Shown in pieces: positions 42,856 to 50,954 of a stretch of DNA of 50,954 bases. This DNA is from an uncultured Bacteroides sp. (GTDB lineage: Bacteria > Bacteroidota > Bacteroidia > Bacteroidales > Bacteroidaceae). A model generated the notes under the pieces. It was not told where the DNA came from. It ran no database searches and was given only the letters and a program-made list of their open reading frames with translations. The position numbers and the translations under genes were made by a program. The stretch lies in assembly GCA_944319875.1 (NCBI GenBank), contig CALUFR010000077.1:1-50954 (forward strand), in the 5' to 3' direction. How positions within the stretch are numbered: position 1 is the stretch's first letter; every line of letters begins with the position of its first letter.

Positions 42856-45344
42856 ACCCGTCTTCCTTTCCTGCCCAACCGGTAATAAATCGCAGGCTGG
42901 ACAACGTATGAAAGCACCACCGCGGACACCAGTCCGACCAGTGTGCAGAAACCTACCGAACGAATGGCCGGATGGCTGGCCAGGAGCATGGAGCCGACCG
43001 TGGCTATCAGGATGAATGCGCTGAACAGGATGGCCGTCTTGTGATAGCCCAGCAGGCGCGTGTTCTCCTCGCCGCCAATGAGTCCGTTCATGACAAAGAT
43101 GCTGTAATCGACGCCTATTCCAAAAATGAACGTCGAGATGATGATGTTGATCAGATTGAACGTCATGTCAAACAGCACCATCGCGCCGAGCACAATCAGC
43201 CAGCTCAGCAGAATGGGCAGAAAGCCGATCAGCGTATGCTTCCAGTTGAAACGGAAACTGAACAGCAGCACCACGAACACGAAAAGCATAGACACCCATT
43301 GCAGCACATTGAAATCTTCGTTCATGGTTATCAGCGTGTCCGTCGTATAATAATAGGTATCGAGCACCAGCAGATGGGGCACGGAGGCGATGGCTTCGCA
43401 AATGCGATAGTAATCGCTTGTCTTGCCGCGCACCGTGTCGTTGGCGCAGCGCACCGACGTGAAGCAGAGGTACTCGCCGCCGTAGGACTGTTCCATCAGC
43501 GTAGACAGATAGCCCTGGGGAATAATGTCCGCCTCATACAGCGCATCGGGTTCATAATCCGCCGTGGCGCAATCGAAGAACGGGCGGAAAGCCTCCGGAC
43601 GAAGTCCGGCCTCCGGTGCCGTCTCGTCTATCAGGCGGCGGACAAGCGACAGGCGTTCGTCCGTCCAATAACGCTTCCAGGCGTCTATGCGCTCCTGCTG
43701 TGTCTTCAGGGGGATGAATATCTTTTCCGAATGGGTATAGCTCTTCACCAGTCCCGCCTGCTTCAGCGAGTCGAGTTTATGGGAGAGCACCGCCAGATGG
43801 GCAATCGCCTCTTCCATGCTTTTCCCCGTGGCCGCAAAGTACTTCTGCTTGTCAGCGGTATAGGTCTTGCTGCGAAGCAGGTTCTCGGAGTGGGTCGTCA
43901 GGGGTGCCTTGTAGCCAAGGTTGTGCATATCGGCATCGAAGCGGGTGCCGCAAAGCAGGTAACTGACCAGGCAGACCAGCGTGACCGCGCCGATTGCCGC
44001 CAGCAGCCATTTCTTCCGATGGAACGGATAGGCATTGATGCGGTCGGCCACGGCAAAGGCCCGATGGTTCTGTGGTTTTGTCTCCGGGCGAAGCAGCTGC
44101 GGCAAGAAGACGAGGCTGAAAGCCGTGGTTCCGGTAATGGCAAAGGCGGCGAACAGGCCGAAGTCCTGCAACAACGCCGTGTCGATGAAAATCAGTCCCA
44201 TGAACGAGCCGATGGTGGTGAGGCAGCCTAAGCAGACGGGCTTCACCTGGTCGCGGAGCATCTGTTCCACCTGGCCGAGATACTTGTAATGGGTGAGCAC
44301 ATGCAGCACGTAGCTCATCGCCACTCCCAGCACCACCGCACCGATGCCCAAGGCCAGGAGCGAGAACTCTCCCTTGAGGAAATACATGGCGGCCAGCCCG
44401 AACAGGGTGCCGAACAGGACGGGCAGCAACAGCAAGGGAACCGTGTCCCACCGGCGGAAGCTGAGGGACAGGAATACCAGCACCAGCAGCAACGAACCGC
44501 CGACGGTGACCATCAGGTCGCGCTTGATCTGCGAGGCATTGTAGTAGCCGCTCGCCGGTGTCCCGTGATAGCTGACACGCACATCGGGCGACACGGCGGC
44601 AAATTCTTCCGTCAGTTCGTTCAGCGCGTCGAACAAGGCAGAGCCCTGCCCCGTGTTGGTGGACGAAAAGCGGGGAGTCAGAAAGGCCACGCAGACGGTG
44701 CTGTCAGGCACAAAAAAGTGGCCATCGATGATACGGTAACCGCCCGTCCCGCCTTCGGACAGGGGTTTCATCTGCTCCGCCAAGAGGTTGCGCAGACCTA
44801 TCGGATCCATCTGTATCAGTTCGGGAAAGAGCTGCCCGAAGTCGCCCGTCAGGTCCCGGCGGTTCCGGAGCATCTGGCGCTCCATGCGGTCAACGGTGAG
44901 CAACGAATCCATGCGCGCATAAAGGGCCGTGTCGATATAAGCCGGGAAGTGGGCGGAAAGGTAATCGACGACATCGGGCAACAAATCGTCGGACAGGCGA
45001 TAGAAGATGTCGTCCGTCAATCGCCCGTCTTCGCCACGGGCGGCGTTCTTCGCCTCCAGGGAGTCCACGAAGGCGTCGCACACCTCGGCGATGCGGCCGG
45101 CAGGCGTTCCCTCCGCTCCCTCGAAGAGCAGGAACGTCTTGTCCTTGATGCGCAGGTTGGCAAAAGCCAGCTTGGTGCTTCCGTCCTCGTTTCGCGACAC
45201 GGGAAACAACTTGTTCAGGTCTTCCTCCAGATGGATGCGCGAAGCGAAATAGCCGCAAAAGAGGAACAGTCCCGCCATCACCGTCCAAAAGACCATGCGA
45301 TGACGGCGGAAATAACGATAGATATGGATGCAAAGTTCTGTCAT
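42852..45344 (-). CDS. MMPL/RND-family lipid exporter
   Basis: An 830-residue inner-membrane protein with the MMPL layout. It has an N-terminal helix, a large periplasmic loop, a block of about five helices (about 270-415), a second helix and loop, and a final block (about 690-820) with FGIGVDYSIFVMNG. The proton-path-like motif of the second block is visible in that phrase. MMPL proteins move lipids and polyketide-like molecules out of the inner membrane. In aryl polyene clusters they are standard members. It overlaps the upstream hotdog gene and the downstream FAD gene by 4 bases each, marking one polycistron. Confidence 0.92.
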   Translation of the reverse strand: MTELCIHIYRYFRRHRMVFWTVMAGLFLFCGYFASRIHLEEDLNKLFPVSRNEDGSTKLAFANLRIKDKTFLLFEGAEGTPAGRIAEVCDAFVDSLEAKNAARGEDGRLTDDIFYRLSDDLLPDVVDYLSAHFPAYIDTALYARMDSLLTVDRMERQMLRNRRDLTGDFGQLFPELIQMDPIGLRNLLAEQMKPLSEGGTGGYRIIDGHFFVPDSTVCVAFLTPRFSSTNTGQGSALFDALNELTEEFAAVSPDVRVSYHGTPASGYYNASQIKRDLMVTVGGSLLLVLVFLSLSFRRWDTVPLLLLPVLFGTLFGLAAMYFLKGEFSLLALGIGAVVLGVAMSYVLHVLTHYKYLGQVEQMLRDQVKPVCLGCLTTIGSFMGLIFIDTALLQDFGLFAAFAITGTTAFSLVFLPQLLRPETKPQNHRAFAVADRINAYPFHRKKWLLAAIGAVTLVCLVSYLLCGTRFDADMHNLGYKAPLTTHSENLLRSKTYTADKQKYFAATGKSMEEAIAHLAVLSHKLDSLKQAGLVKSYTHSEKIFIPLKTQQERIDAWKRYWTDERLSLVRRLIDETAPEAGLRPEAFRPFFDCATADYEPDALYEADIIPQGYLSTLMEQSYGGEYLCFTSVRCANDTVRGKTSDYYRICEAIASVPHLLVLDTYYYTTDTLITMNEDFNVLQWVSMLFVFVVLLFSFRFNWKHTLIGFLPILLSWLIVLGAMVLFDMTFNLINIIISTFIFGIGVDYSIFVMNGLIGGEENTRLLGYHKTAILFSAFILIATVGSMLLASHPAIRSVGFCTLVGLVSAVVLSYVVQPAIYYRLGRKGRRV

Positions 45345-45706
45345 ACGCTCATTTCTCCTTTATACTCCATGTAGGTGCGCTCCGTGTCGGCGACGGTGGC
45401 CGCGATGCGGTACCCCTCCTCCGCGGGTTGCAATTGAATGCTGACCGCCAGCTCGGAACAAGCGGACGGCACGGCAACCGCCGTCAGCCTGCACTGGCGG
45501 ATGTGACCGATGCGCAGCTTCTTTCCCGTCAGGCGTTCGGCACACTCCTTCACGACCTGTATGTGGCAGACGCCGGGGCAGACAGGCTGCCCGGGAAAAT
45601 GGCCTGCATAGATGTCACATTCCTGCCGCAGGGCAATGCGGAAAGTTCCGCCCTGCGCGTCCGCGCGCTCCTCTATTAAATCGTAATAATATCCTTCAAG
45701 TTTCAT
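45341..45706 (-). CDS. FabZ-like hotdog 3-hydroxyacyl-ACP dehydratase
   Basis: A 121-residue hotdog-fold protein. GHFPGQPVCPGVCHIQVV (about residues 35-52) matches the FabZ active-site segment, including the catalytic His before FPG. The FabZ Glu is probably in VVKECAERLTGKKL. It would remove water from 3-hydroxyacyl-ACP to make a trans double bond, the polyene-forming step. It is short for FabZ but complete for the small dehydratases of polyene clusters. It overlaps the MMPL start by 4 bases. A second, different hotdog gene lies 185 bases upstream, beyond a palindromic tandem array. Confidence 0.8.
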   Translation of the reverse strand: MKLEGYYYDLIEERADAQGGTFRIALRQECDIYAGHFPGQPVCPGVCHIQVVKECAERLTGKKLRIGHIRQCRLTAVAVPSACSELAVSIQLQPAEEGYRIAATVADTERTYMEYKGEMSV

Positions 45707-45761
45707 CTTTCTACGTTGCTTAACCGAGTCTCGAAAAACACTGTAGTCTTGCTTTACTCCC

Positions 45762-45849
45762 TTTAAAGTGTTACTTTAACCGCATTAAAGTGATACTTTA
45801 ACGGCGTTAAAGTGGCACTTTAATAAGGATAAAGTAGTACTTTATTTCG
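45762..45849. repeat. Tandem array of four 22-base palindromic units, AAAGTGNNACTTTA core
   Basis: Units start at 45762, 45784, 45806 and 45828. Each is close to TTAAAGTGNNACTTTAA, which can fold on itself, and a partial fifth follows to about 45870. The third unit contains AAAGTGGCACTTTA, sharing 13 bases with the array at 7818-7901. No spacer separates units. The array interrupts the polyene-like operon between the two hotdog genes. Confidence 0.85.
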
Positions 45850-45891
45850 TTTAAAGAAAAATAAAGTAGCAGTTTGTTGTGTTACAACAAC

Positions 45892-46320
45892 TTAGTTCGT
45901 CTGTACGGAGAACGCCAGTTTCAGCTGCACGTCCGCCACCGGCTCACCGTCCACCCGGCTTTCGCCCGTGGCCAGCATCACCCCGTTCACCTCCATGCCC
46001 AGCCTGACCGTGGTGTGGAGCTGCTCTCCGGCGCACGGCCGACGGTAACAATGGAAGTGCTTGATTTCGCCTATATAGCCCACGGGAGGGGTCTCCGCAC
46101 CTGCTCCGACCGCCACATAACCGGCCAATGCCGACACCGACTGGGCGATATGTTCCATCAGGCCGGTCTCTTCCAACCGTCCGTCATCGCCCATGAACAG
46201 GTTGTCGGGACGGACGGTGAGGCAAGTCACCGCCGCCTCACCGTCCGCTTCCAGCAACGCATCGACCATCAGCATGGGCGCGCGTTGCGGAATAAGCTGC
46301 TCGATACGCCACGGAGTCAT
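45892..46320 (-). CDS. Hotdog-fold ACP dehydratase, ApeP-like
   Basis: A 142-residue hotdog protein. The N-terminus IEQLIPQRAPMLMVDALLEAD has the FabZ/FabA-family opening (IPQRxPMLMVD), and GLMEHIAQSVSALAGYV holds the conserved Glu helix. It lacks the HFPG motif of the other hotdog gene, so its catalytic details may differ. In aryl polyene pathways a pair of such proteins forms a heteromeric dehydratase. The ATG overlaps the ACP stop by 4 bases, confirming that ACP, hotdog and downstream genes form one transcript, although a 185-base gap with a tandem array follows. Confidence 0.8.
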   Translation of the reverse strand: MTPWRIEQLIPQRAPMLMVDALLEADGEAAVTCLTVRPDNLFMGDDGRLEETGLMEHIAQSVSALAGYVAVGAGAETPPVGYIGEIKHFHCYRRPCAGEQLHTTVRLGMEVNGVMLATGESRVDGEPVADVQLKLAFSVQTN

Positions 46321-46565
46321 TCGTTCGGAAGATGTGACTCGATGTAGTCGTACAGGTTATTGAATGTCTGTATGTTGCGCAGATCCGCCACGGGTATCTT
46401 CACTTTATACATCTGGTGTATCATCGCCACGAGGTCCACCAGGCTCAGGCTGTCCAAATTGAGGGTTTCCTTCACATTGGCTTCGGGCAACAGGGTTTCT
46501 TCCTTTACTTCAAATTCATCTGCCAGCACAGCATTTACTTGCTTTACAATCTCTTCACGTGTCAT
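46317..46565 (-). CDS. Acyl carrier protein
   Basis: An 82-residue acidic protein starting MTREEIVKQVNAVLADEF. The phosphopantetheine attachment site is Ser39 in LNLDSLSLVDLV, the normal DSL context, and the four-helix length is right. A longer frame upstream starts in the KS-ACP gap and adds about 80 residues unlike any ACP, so the ATG at 46565 is chosen. It would carry the growing chain between the KS upstream (29-base gap), ketoreductase and dehydratases. It is dedicated to this cluster, because a housekeeping ACP is expected elsewhere. Confidence 0.93.
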   Translation of the reverse strand: MTREEIVKQVNAVLADEFEVKEETLLPEANVKETLNLDSLSLVDLVAMIHQMYKVKIPVADLRNIQTFNNLYDYIESHLPNE

Positions 46566-46594
46566 ACTTACTTGATTATTAAAAAAACATACTA

Positions 46595-47815
46595 TTATAG
46601 ATTTCTCACAATGAGGGTTGAGTTCGTCCCGCCAAAGCCGAAGGAATTGGAGAGGAACGTGTCGAAACCGATTTCCTTCCGCTCGGGCAATATCTGAATG
46701 CAGGCGGTGTCGTCGTCGGGATTTTCGAAGTTGAGGTTTCCGGCGATAAAGCCGTTCTTCATCATCAACACCGAATAAATCAGTTCGCTCGCGCCGGCCA
46801 TCCACATCTCATGCCCCGTCTGGCCCTTGGTCGAGGTGACAGGCACCCGCCGGTCACCGAAGACGCGGGCTATGGCCTGCGCCTCGCGTGCGTCGCCGAT
46901 GCGGGTCGACGTGGCGTGGGCGTTGATGTAGCCTATTTCCTCCGGCGTCACCCCGCTGTTCCGCAAGCAGGCTTCCAGGGAGCGCACAGGTCCTTCGATG
47001 TTGGGCGTCGAGATGTGGTCACCGTTGCCGGAGAAGCCCCAACCGATGACTTCGGCCAGTATCGGAGCGCCACGGCGCACCGCATGTTCGTAACTCTCCA
47101 GCACGAGGGTCGCCGCACCGCCACCGGGCACCAGTCCGTCACGGTCGCGGTCGAAAGGACGGCTGGCTCTCGTCGGGTCGTCTTCGCGGACGGAGAAGGA
47201 CTGTATGCCGTCGAAGGCGGCCACGCTATACAGATTGGCCTCCTGCGCACCGCCGCACACAACACACTCCTGCAAGCCGTTCCGGATGAGCAAGGAGGCC
47301 ATGCCCACTGCCTGCGAACCGGAAGCGCATGCCGCCGATGCCGTCAGGTTGATGCCTTTCAGGCGGAACAGGCAGGCCAGGTTCATCGTCACCGTAGAGT
47401 TCATCGACTGGAAGATGGCGCCACTGCCGCAAGCCGCCGTGTCGTGGAATTCCCGGAACTTGTCGAGTGCACGCATCGTGGCCTCGGCTACAGAGTCGTT
47501 GCCGTATATCAAGCCTACTTCATGGCTTTCCATATAATCGGCATCCAGCTTCGCGTTCTCCAGTGCCTGCCGGGTTGCCATATAGGCATACTGCGCCTCT
47601 TCGGGCATGAACTGGCGTTGGTTACGGGGAACAAACGGTTTCAAATCGGGAGTGGGCACCGCGGCACACAAGGCCGAACGAAATCCCAGTGACTTGCGCT
47701 CGGCGTCGAAGACAATGCCGCTCTTTCCCTGATACAGGGAGTCGCGTACCTCGTCCAGTGTCGTGCCTAAGCAGGACCAAATGCCCATGCCTGTAATAAC
47801 TACTTTCTTTTCCAT
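46595..47815 (-). CDS. Beta-ketoacyl-ACP synthase (FabF/aryl-polyene KS type)
   Basis: A 406-residue condensing enzyme. The active-site Cys163 is in TASAACASGSQAV. The first catalytic His is in INAHATSTRIGD and the second is in KGQTGHEMWMAGASELI. All three are intact, so this is an active KS, not a chain-length-factor paralogue. It extends acyl-ACP chains with malonyl-ACP. It is the first gene of the visible cluster. No chain-length factor, ammonia lyase, ligase or acyltransferase of a complete aryl polyene set is seen adjacent. No TAnnTTTG box is found in the 100 bases upstream, which begin the long palindromic element. Confidence 0.92.
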   Translation of the reverse strand: MEKKVVITGMGIWSCLGTTLDEVRDSLYQGKSGIVFDAERKSLGFRSALCAAVPTPDLKPFVPRNQRQFMPEEAQYAYMATRQALENAKLDADYMESHEVGLIYGNDSVAEATMRALDKFREFHDTAACGSGAIFQSMNSTVTMNLACLFRLKGINLTASAACASGSQAVGMASLLIRNGLQECVVCGGAQEANLYSVAAFDGIQSFSVREDDPTRASRPFDRDRDGLVPGGGAATLVLESYEHAVRRGAPILAEVIGWGFSGNGDHISTPNIEGPVRSLEACLRNSGVTPEEIGYINAHATSTRIGDAREAQAIARVFGDRRVPVTSTKGQTGHEMWMAGASELIYSVLMMKNGFIAGNLNFENPDDDTACIQILPERKEIGFDTFLSNSFGFGGTNSTLIVRNL

Positions 47816-47858
47816 ATTGCTTATTTTTATCTTCTGAATAGTAAATCGTTTCGTGTAC

Positions 47859-48416
47859 TTTTTCTTTCGCTTGCTCGAAAGAAAAAGATACCAAAAAGAA
47901 AATTGCGATTAAGTGAGTGCGGCATCAAGCTTGCTTGAATGCAGCCGAGCGTGAGCAATTTATGCAAAGGGCCCCGTCTGCACTTCCGGGGCTACTCCGG
48001 ACGCCTTCCGTCCTAAAGGGCAGGAACTCGCTTCGCTCAAACAGCCTGCCCTTCTTAACGGCCGGAAGGCATCCTTCGCTTTACGCCCCTCCAGTGAGGC
48101 CGGAGAGCCATCCGGCGTGTCAGCGCTAATGGGATACGCGGGTTGTCATCCCGAGCTTGTCGAGGGATCTCACATAGAGCTTAATTCATTCTTCGGTACG
48201 TGAGATGTCTCGACAAGCTCGACATGACAAAGATGCCGTTCACGCTCCCACCGCGCAGCCGCGCCTAAGTGGAGGGACGTTAAGCGGAGAGAGTGTTTTT
48301 GCGTGAAGAGCGGCAGGCTGTTTGAGCGTAGCGAGTTCCTGCCGCTTAGCAAAAACACTCTCGGAGTAGTCCCGGAGCTTCAGCGCTTGATCTTTTCTTT
48401 TGGTATCTTTTCTTTT
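47859..48416. repeat. Long composite imperfect palindrome (about 560 bases)
   Basis: Successive arms mirror each other around roughly 48150-48190. The outer pair is AAAAAGATACCAAAAAGAAA (from 47882) with the complement near 48393-48412. Next are CTTCCGGGGCTACTCCGGA (47983-48001) with 48361-48380, then 48018-48051 with 48311-48344 (31 of 34), then about 48080-48100 with 48263-48282, and inner arms 48145-48174 with 48201-48230. A perfect hairpin (TTTTTCTTTCG/CGAAAGAAAAA, 47859-47886) lies at the left edge. The inner unit belongs to the same family as 33309-33417. Small frames inside are not credible genes. Confidence 0.75.
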
Positions 48417-48534
48417 GCATCAAGGCAAAAGAAAAGTACAACTAAATTATCATTTTGCCCCCGCAAAAATAGTGCAAAAGAATGAATTGAAGAAGAAAAG
48501 GAGGCGGGAAGAGATATTATTTGGAAGAAATTCG

Positions 48535-48542
48535 TATCTTTG
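48535..48542 (+). promoter_or_regulatory. -7 box for the TPR protein gene
   Basis: TATCTTTG fits TAnnTTTG. Transcription would begin near 48549, placing the ATG at 48550 at the very 5' end and favouring the ATG at 48571 as start. No TTG is seen at the ideal -33 distance. Confidence 0.5.
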
Positions 48543-48570
48543 GACGCGAATGACCAAAGAGTTTTCACCG

Positions 48571-50016
48571 ATGAAGATACTGAAGATACAGATATGCCTG
48601 CTGGCTCTGGCGCTGGCCTCCCTGCCCGCCTTCAGCCAGACCCTTTCACAAGCCCGCGCCTTGTATGCCAAGGGTGACTACGCGCAGGCCAAGCCCGTGA
48701 TGGAACGCTTTTACAAGTCGCAGCCCGCCAACGGCAACTACAGCCTGTGGTACGGCGTGTGCTGCCTGGAGACGGGCGATGCCGAACGCGCCGTCAAGCC
48801 TCTGGAGACAGCCGTGAAACGGCGCGTCAAGAGCGGACAGTACCACCTGGCCCGCGCCTACGACGGCACCTACCGTTATGCCGAGGCCGAAGAGGTATGC
48901 GCCGACTACCTGGCCGACCTGAAACGCCTGCGCCGACCGACGGCCGCAGCCGACAGCCTCCTGGCCGACATCCGTAGCCACCTGCGCATGATGAAGGGCG
49001 TGGAGCGCGTGTGCGTCATCGACAGCTTCGTGTGCGACAAGCAACGCTTCCTCGATGCCTACCAAACAGGCCCCGAGGCGGGAACCTTGAGCTTCTATGC
49101 CGACTATTTCAAAGACAACAGTCACACGGGAGGTACCGTCTACGAGAACGAACTGGGCAGCAAGCTCTACTACAGCGAGATGCAGCCGGACAGCACCTTC
49201 GCCATCCTGACCCGCTCCAAGCTCCTGGACGGATGGAGCAAGGCGACACCCCTGCCGGGCAGCATCAACGAGGGCGTCAACGCCGGCTATCCCTTCGTCA
49301 TGGGTGACGGCACCACCCTCTACTATGCCGCCGACGGCCCCGCGGCGATGGGCGGACTGGACATCTTCGTCACCCGCTATAACACGAATACGGGCTCCTA
49401 CCTCGTGCCCGAGAACGTGGGCATGCCCTTCAACTCGCCCTACAACGACTACATGTACGTCATCGACGAATACAACAACCTGGGTTGGTTTGCCTCCGAC
49501 CGCTACCAGCCCGCCGACTCAGTCTGCATCTACGTCTTCATCCCCAACGCCTCGAAGCAGGTGTATGACTACGAGACTACGGACAAGGAGACCCTACGCA
49601 GCCTGGCCTCGCTGAGGGGAATCAGTCTCACGTGGACGGACAAGACCTTGGTGGACGAGGCGCGCCAAAGGCTGGACGCCGTAGCCGAAGGGGGCAAGCG
49701 GGAGAAGAAGCCCACACACGACTTCGAGTTCATCATCAACGACCAATATACCTACCACCAAGCCTCGGACTTCCGTTCGCCCCAGGCCAAGGCGCTGTTC
49801 GACCAATACCGCCGACTGGAGCAGACCCTCCGCCTCCAACGCGAGAAATTGGACAAGGCCCGTCAAAAGTATGCCGCGGCCGGCACCAAGGAAAGGAACG
49901 ACATGGCACCCGCCGTCCTCGACCTGGAAAGACATGTGCTGAAGCTCGGGCAAGACAGGGAGCAGGCCGTCCGTGCCGTCCGCAAGGCCGAACTGGAAGC
50001 CCTCGGATCCAACTAA
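48571..50016 (+). CDS. Secreted TPR / PD40-like repeat protein
   Basis: A 481-residue protein with signal peptide MKILKIQICLLALALASLPA. TPR-like helices lie in about residues 25-130 (LSQARALYAKGDYAQAKPVM, LWYGVCCLETGDAERAVKPL). A WD40-like/PD40 beta-propeller-like region follows (about 190-340), with GDGTTLYYAADGPAAMGGLD and GWFASDRYQPADSV resembling TolB/OmpA-linked repeats. The end (about 400-470) is a charged coiled coil. Such proteins usually scaffold complexes in the periplasm or at the outer membrane. No enzyme motif is seen. An in-frame ATG at 48550 is possible but sits at the transcription start. NfeD and floA-like genes follow on the same strand. Confidence 0.8.
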   Translation: MKILKIQICLLALALASLPAFSQTLSQARALYAKGDYAQAKPVMERFYKSQPANGNYSLWYGVCCLETGDAERAVKPLETAVKRRVKSGQYHLARAYDGTYRYAEAEEVCADYLADLKRLRRPTAAADSLLADIRSHLRMMKGVERVCVIDSFVCDKQRFLDAYQTGPEAGTLSFYADYFKDNSHTGGTVYENELGSKLYYSEMQPDSTFAILTRSKLLDGWSKATPLPGSINEGVNAGYPFVMGDGTTLYYAADGPAAMGGLDIFVTRYNTNTGSYLVPENVGMPFNSPYNDYMYVIDEYNNLGWFASDRYQPADSVCIYVFIPNASKQVYDYETTDKETLRSLASLRGISLTWTDKTLVDEARQRLDAVAEGGKREKKPTHDFEFIINDQYTYHQASDFRSPQAKALFDQYRRLEQTLRLQREKLDKARQKYAAAGTKERNDMAPAVLDLERHVLKLGQDREQAVRAVRKAELEALGSN

Positions 50017-50035
50017 CCTTTATACATTATTATAT

Positions 50036-50509
50036 ATGGAAATCACCATCATTGCCATTCTGCTCATCATAGCCATCATCTTCTTCCTGGTGGAACTGTT
50101 CATCCTGCCGGGCATCAGCATCGCGGGCATCCTGGCCGGCGGATGTTACCTCTACGCCAACTATTACGCCTTCACCCACTTGGGCATGGCCGGAGGCTTC
50201 ACGACGCTGGGCATATCGGCCGTGGCATGCGTGCTGTGCCTCGTGTGGTTCATGCGCTCCAAGACCCTCGACCGCGTCTCGCTCAAGACGGACATCAAGG
50301 GCAAGGCGGGCTATAACCCCGTCGAACAAGGCATCAAGGCAGGCTACACGGGCATCACCACCACCCGCCTGGCCCTCATCGGCTATGCCGAAATCAAGGG
50401 GCACATCGTGGAAGTGAAATCCGAAGACGGCTTCCTGGACGAGAAGACGCCCATCATCGTGACCCGCATCACGCCCGACACCATCTTCGTGCGAAAGAAC
50501 GAGAATTGA
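50036..50509 (+). CDS. NfeD-like membrane protein
   Basis: A 157-residue protein. Two to three membrane helices fill about residues 3-75 ([20 protein letters not shown] and the following Gly-rich segment). A soluble C-domain of about 75 residues follows ([20 protein letters not shown]), resembling the OB-fold NfeD domain (PF01957). The short form without a protease domain typically sits next to flotillin/SPFH genes, and here floA follows by 37 bases. The pair would act together in membrane microdomain organisation. The ATG at 50036 starts the first helix directly. An earlier frame start overlaps the TPR gene. Confidence 0.88.
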   Translation: MEITIIAILLIIAIIFFLVELFILPGISIAGILAGGCYLYANYYAFTHLGMAGGFTTLGISAVACVLCLVWFMRSKTLDRVSLKTDIKGKAGYNPVEQGIKAGYTGITTTRLALIGYAEIKGHIVEVKSEDGFLDEKTPIIVTRITPDTIFVRKNEN

Positions 50510-50546
50510 GATAATAGAAATAAACACTAAATTTGAAATTGAACTT

Positions 50547-50954
50547 ATGGACACAAGTACACTCTACCTGACCGCCGCCCTCGTCGTAGGAGGCATCATC
50601 TTCCTGGTACTCTTCTTCCACTACGTGCCCTTCTTCCTCTGGCTGTCGGCCAAGGTGTCGGGCGTCAGCATCTCGCTGGTGCAGCTCTTCCTGATGCGCA
50701 TCCGAAACGTGCCGCCCTACGTCATCGTGCCCGGACTGATCGAGGCGCATAAGGCCGGCCTGAGCAACATCACACGCGACGGGCTGGAAGCGCACTACCT
50801 GGCCGGCGGACACGTAGAGAAGGTGGTACACGCCCTGGTGTCGGCCGCCAAAGCCAACATCGAGCTTTCCTTCCAGATGGCCACTGCCATCGACTTGGCC
50901 GGACGCGACGTGTTCGAGGCCGTGCAGATGTCGGTCAACCCCAAGGTGATTGAC
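50547..50954 (+). CDS. floA: Flotillin-like protein FloA, N-terminal part (cut by window end)
   Basis: 136 codons are visible from ATG 50547. [20 protein letters not shown] opens a membrane hairpin. The segment [20 protein letters not shown] and then [20 protein letters not shown] are typical of the FloA/UPF0365 group, and the visible part ends in [18 protein letters not shown]. FloA oligomers scaffold functional membrane microdomains at the inner face of the membrane. It is 37 bases after the NfeD-like gene, the usual partner. The C-terminal coiled coil is outside the window. Confidence 0.93.
   Translation, partial: MDTSTLYLTAALVVGGIIFLVLFFHYVPFFLWLSAKVSGVSISLVQLFLMRIRNVPPYVIVPGLIEAHKAGLSNITRDGLEAHYLAGGHVEKVVHALVSAAKANIELSFQMATAIDLAGRDVFEAVQMSVNPKVID

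Noticed and set aside
41434..44231. Two long plus-strand frames (41434-42885, 42972-44231) opposite the FAD oxidoreductase and MMPL genes
   Set aside because: The sense genes have clear motifs and 4-base overlaps with neighbours. The antisense frames have no domain and unlikely composition.
48170..48485. Several 60-residue frames in the long palindrome
   Set aside because: They consist of repeat-encoded sequence and occur on both strands because of the inverted arms. No coding signature.

Overview
The window reads as chromosome of a Bacteroidales bacterium, most likely Bacteroides or a close relative. Several promoters carry the Bacteroidetes -7 box (TAnnTTTG). Other markers are the gene order atpF-atpH-atpA-atpG, DUF4301, DUF5686 and DUF1573 proteins, a sigma-54-type regulator with GAFTDA in place of GAFTGA, and an aryl-polyene-like fatty-acid gene cluster. 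No rRNA, tRNA, CRISPR array, transposase or integrase was recognised.

Layout. 1-3364: 3' end of an F-type ATP synthase operon (b, delta, alpha, gamma). 3453-7650: DUF1573 protein, then an OPT-family transporter, an alpha/beta hydrolase and a DUF1460 protein on one strand. 7651-8585: a 935-base gap with a terminator, nested palindromes, a palindromic tandem array and a probable structured leader RNA that ends in its own terminator. 8586-15672: a restriction/defence-like island of three genes: a PLD-nuclease/SNF2-helicase fusion, an Eco57I-type adenine methylase with an AT-rich recognition-domain block, and a small DprA/SLOG-like protein. 15841-18737: a 47-residue protein, an MBL-fold hydrolase, a short protein whose end is supplied by a repeat, and a YD-repeat-like lipoprotein. 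18933-27868: housekeeping genes (dnaB, ispE, purT, DUF4301, K+/H+ antiporter, acyl-CoA ligase). 27892-36306: a permease-ATPase-permease ABC operon, divergent from an NtrC-type response regulator and histidine kinase with two tandem palindromic operators between them. 36460-37395: AraC regulator. 37397-47815: nine minus-strand genes with several 4-base start/stop overlaps (KS, ACP, two hotdog dehydratases, MMPL exporter, FAD oxidoreductase, ketoreductase, LolA-like, DUF5686), a polyene-lipid type pathway with envelope transport genes. 47816-48549: a very long imperfect palindrome. 48571-50954: TPR/PD40 protein, NfeD-like protein and the start of flotillin-like floA.

How genes work together. 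In the island, the helicase-nuclease would restrict DNA, the methylase would mark self DNA and set specificity, and the DprA-like protein is an unexplained third partner. In the polyene cluster, KS/ACP/dehydratases/ketoreductase would build and reduce the chain, the FAD enzyme could modify it, and MMPL with LolA would move it to the outer membrane. In the ABC region, the two-component pair probably controls itself, the transporter, or both through the paired palindromes.

The most novel-looking material is the three-gene island with its leader RNA. Next are three families of palindromic intergenic elements: a three-copy hairpin, two tandem arrays sharing an AAGTGGCACTTTA core, and the long composite palindrome.
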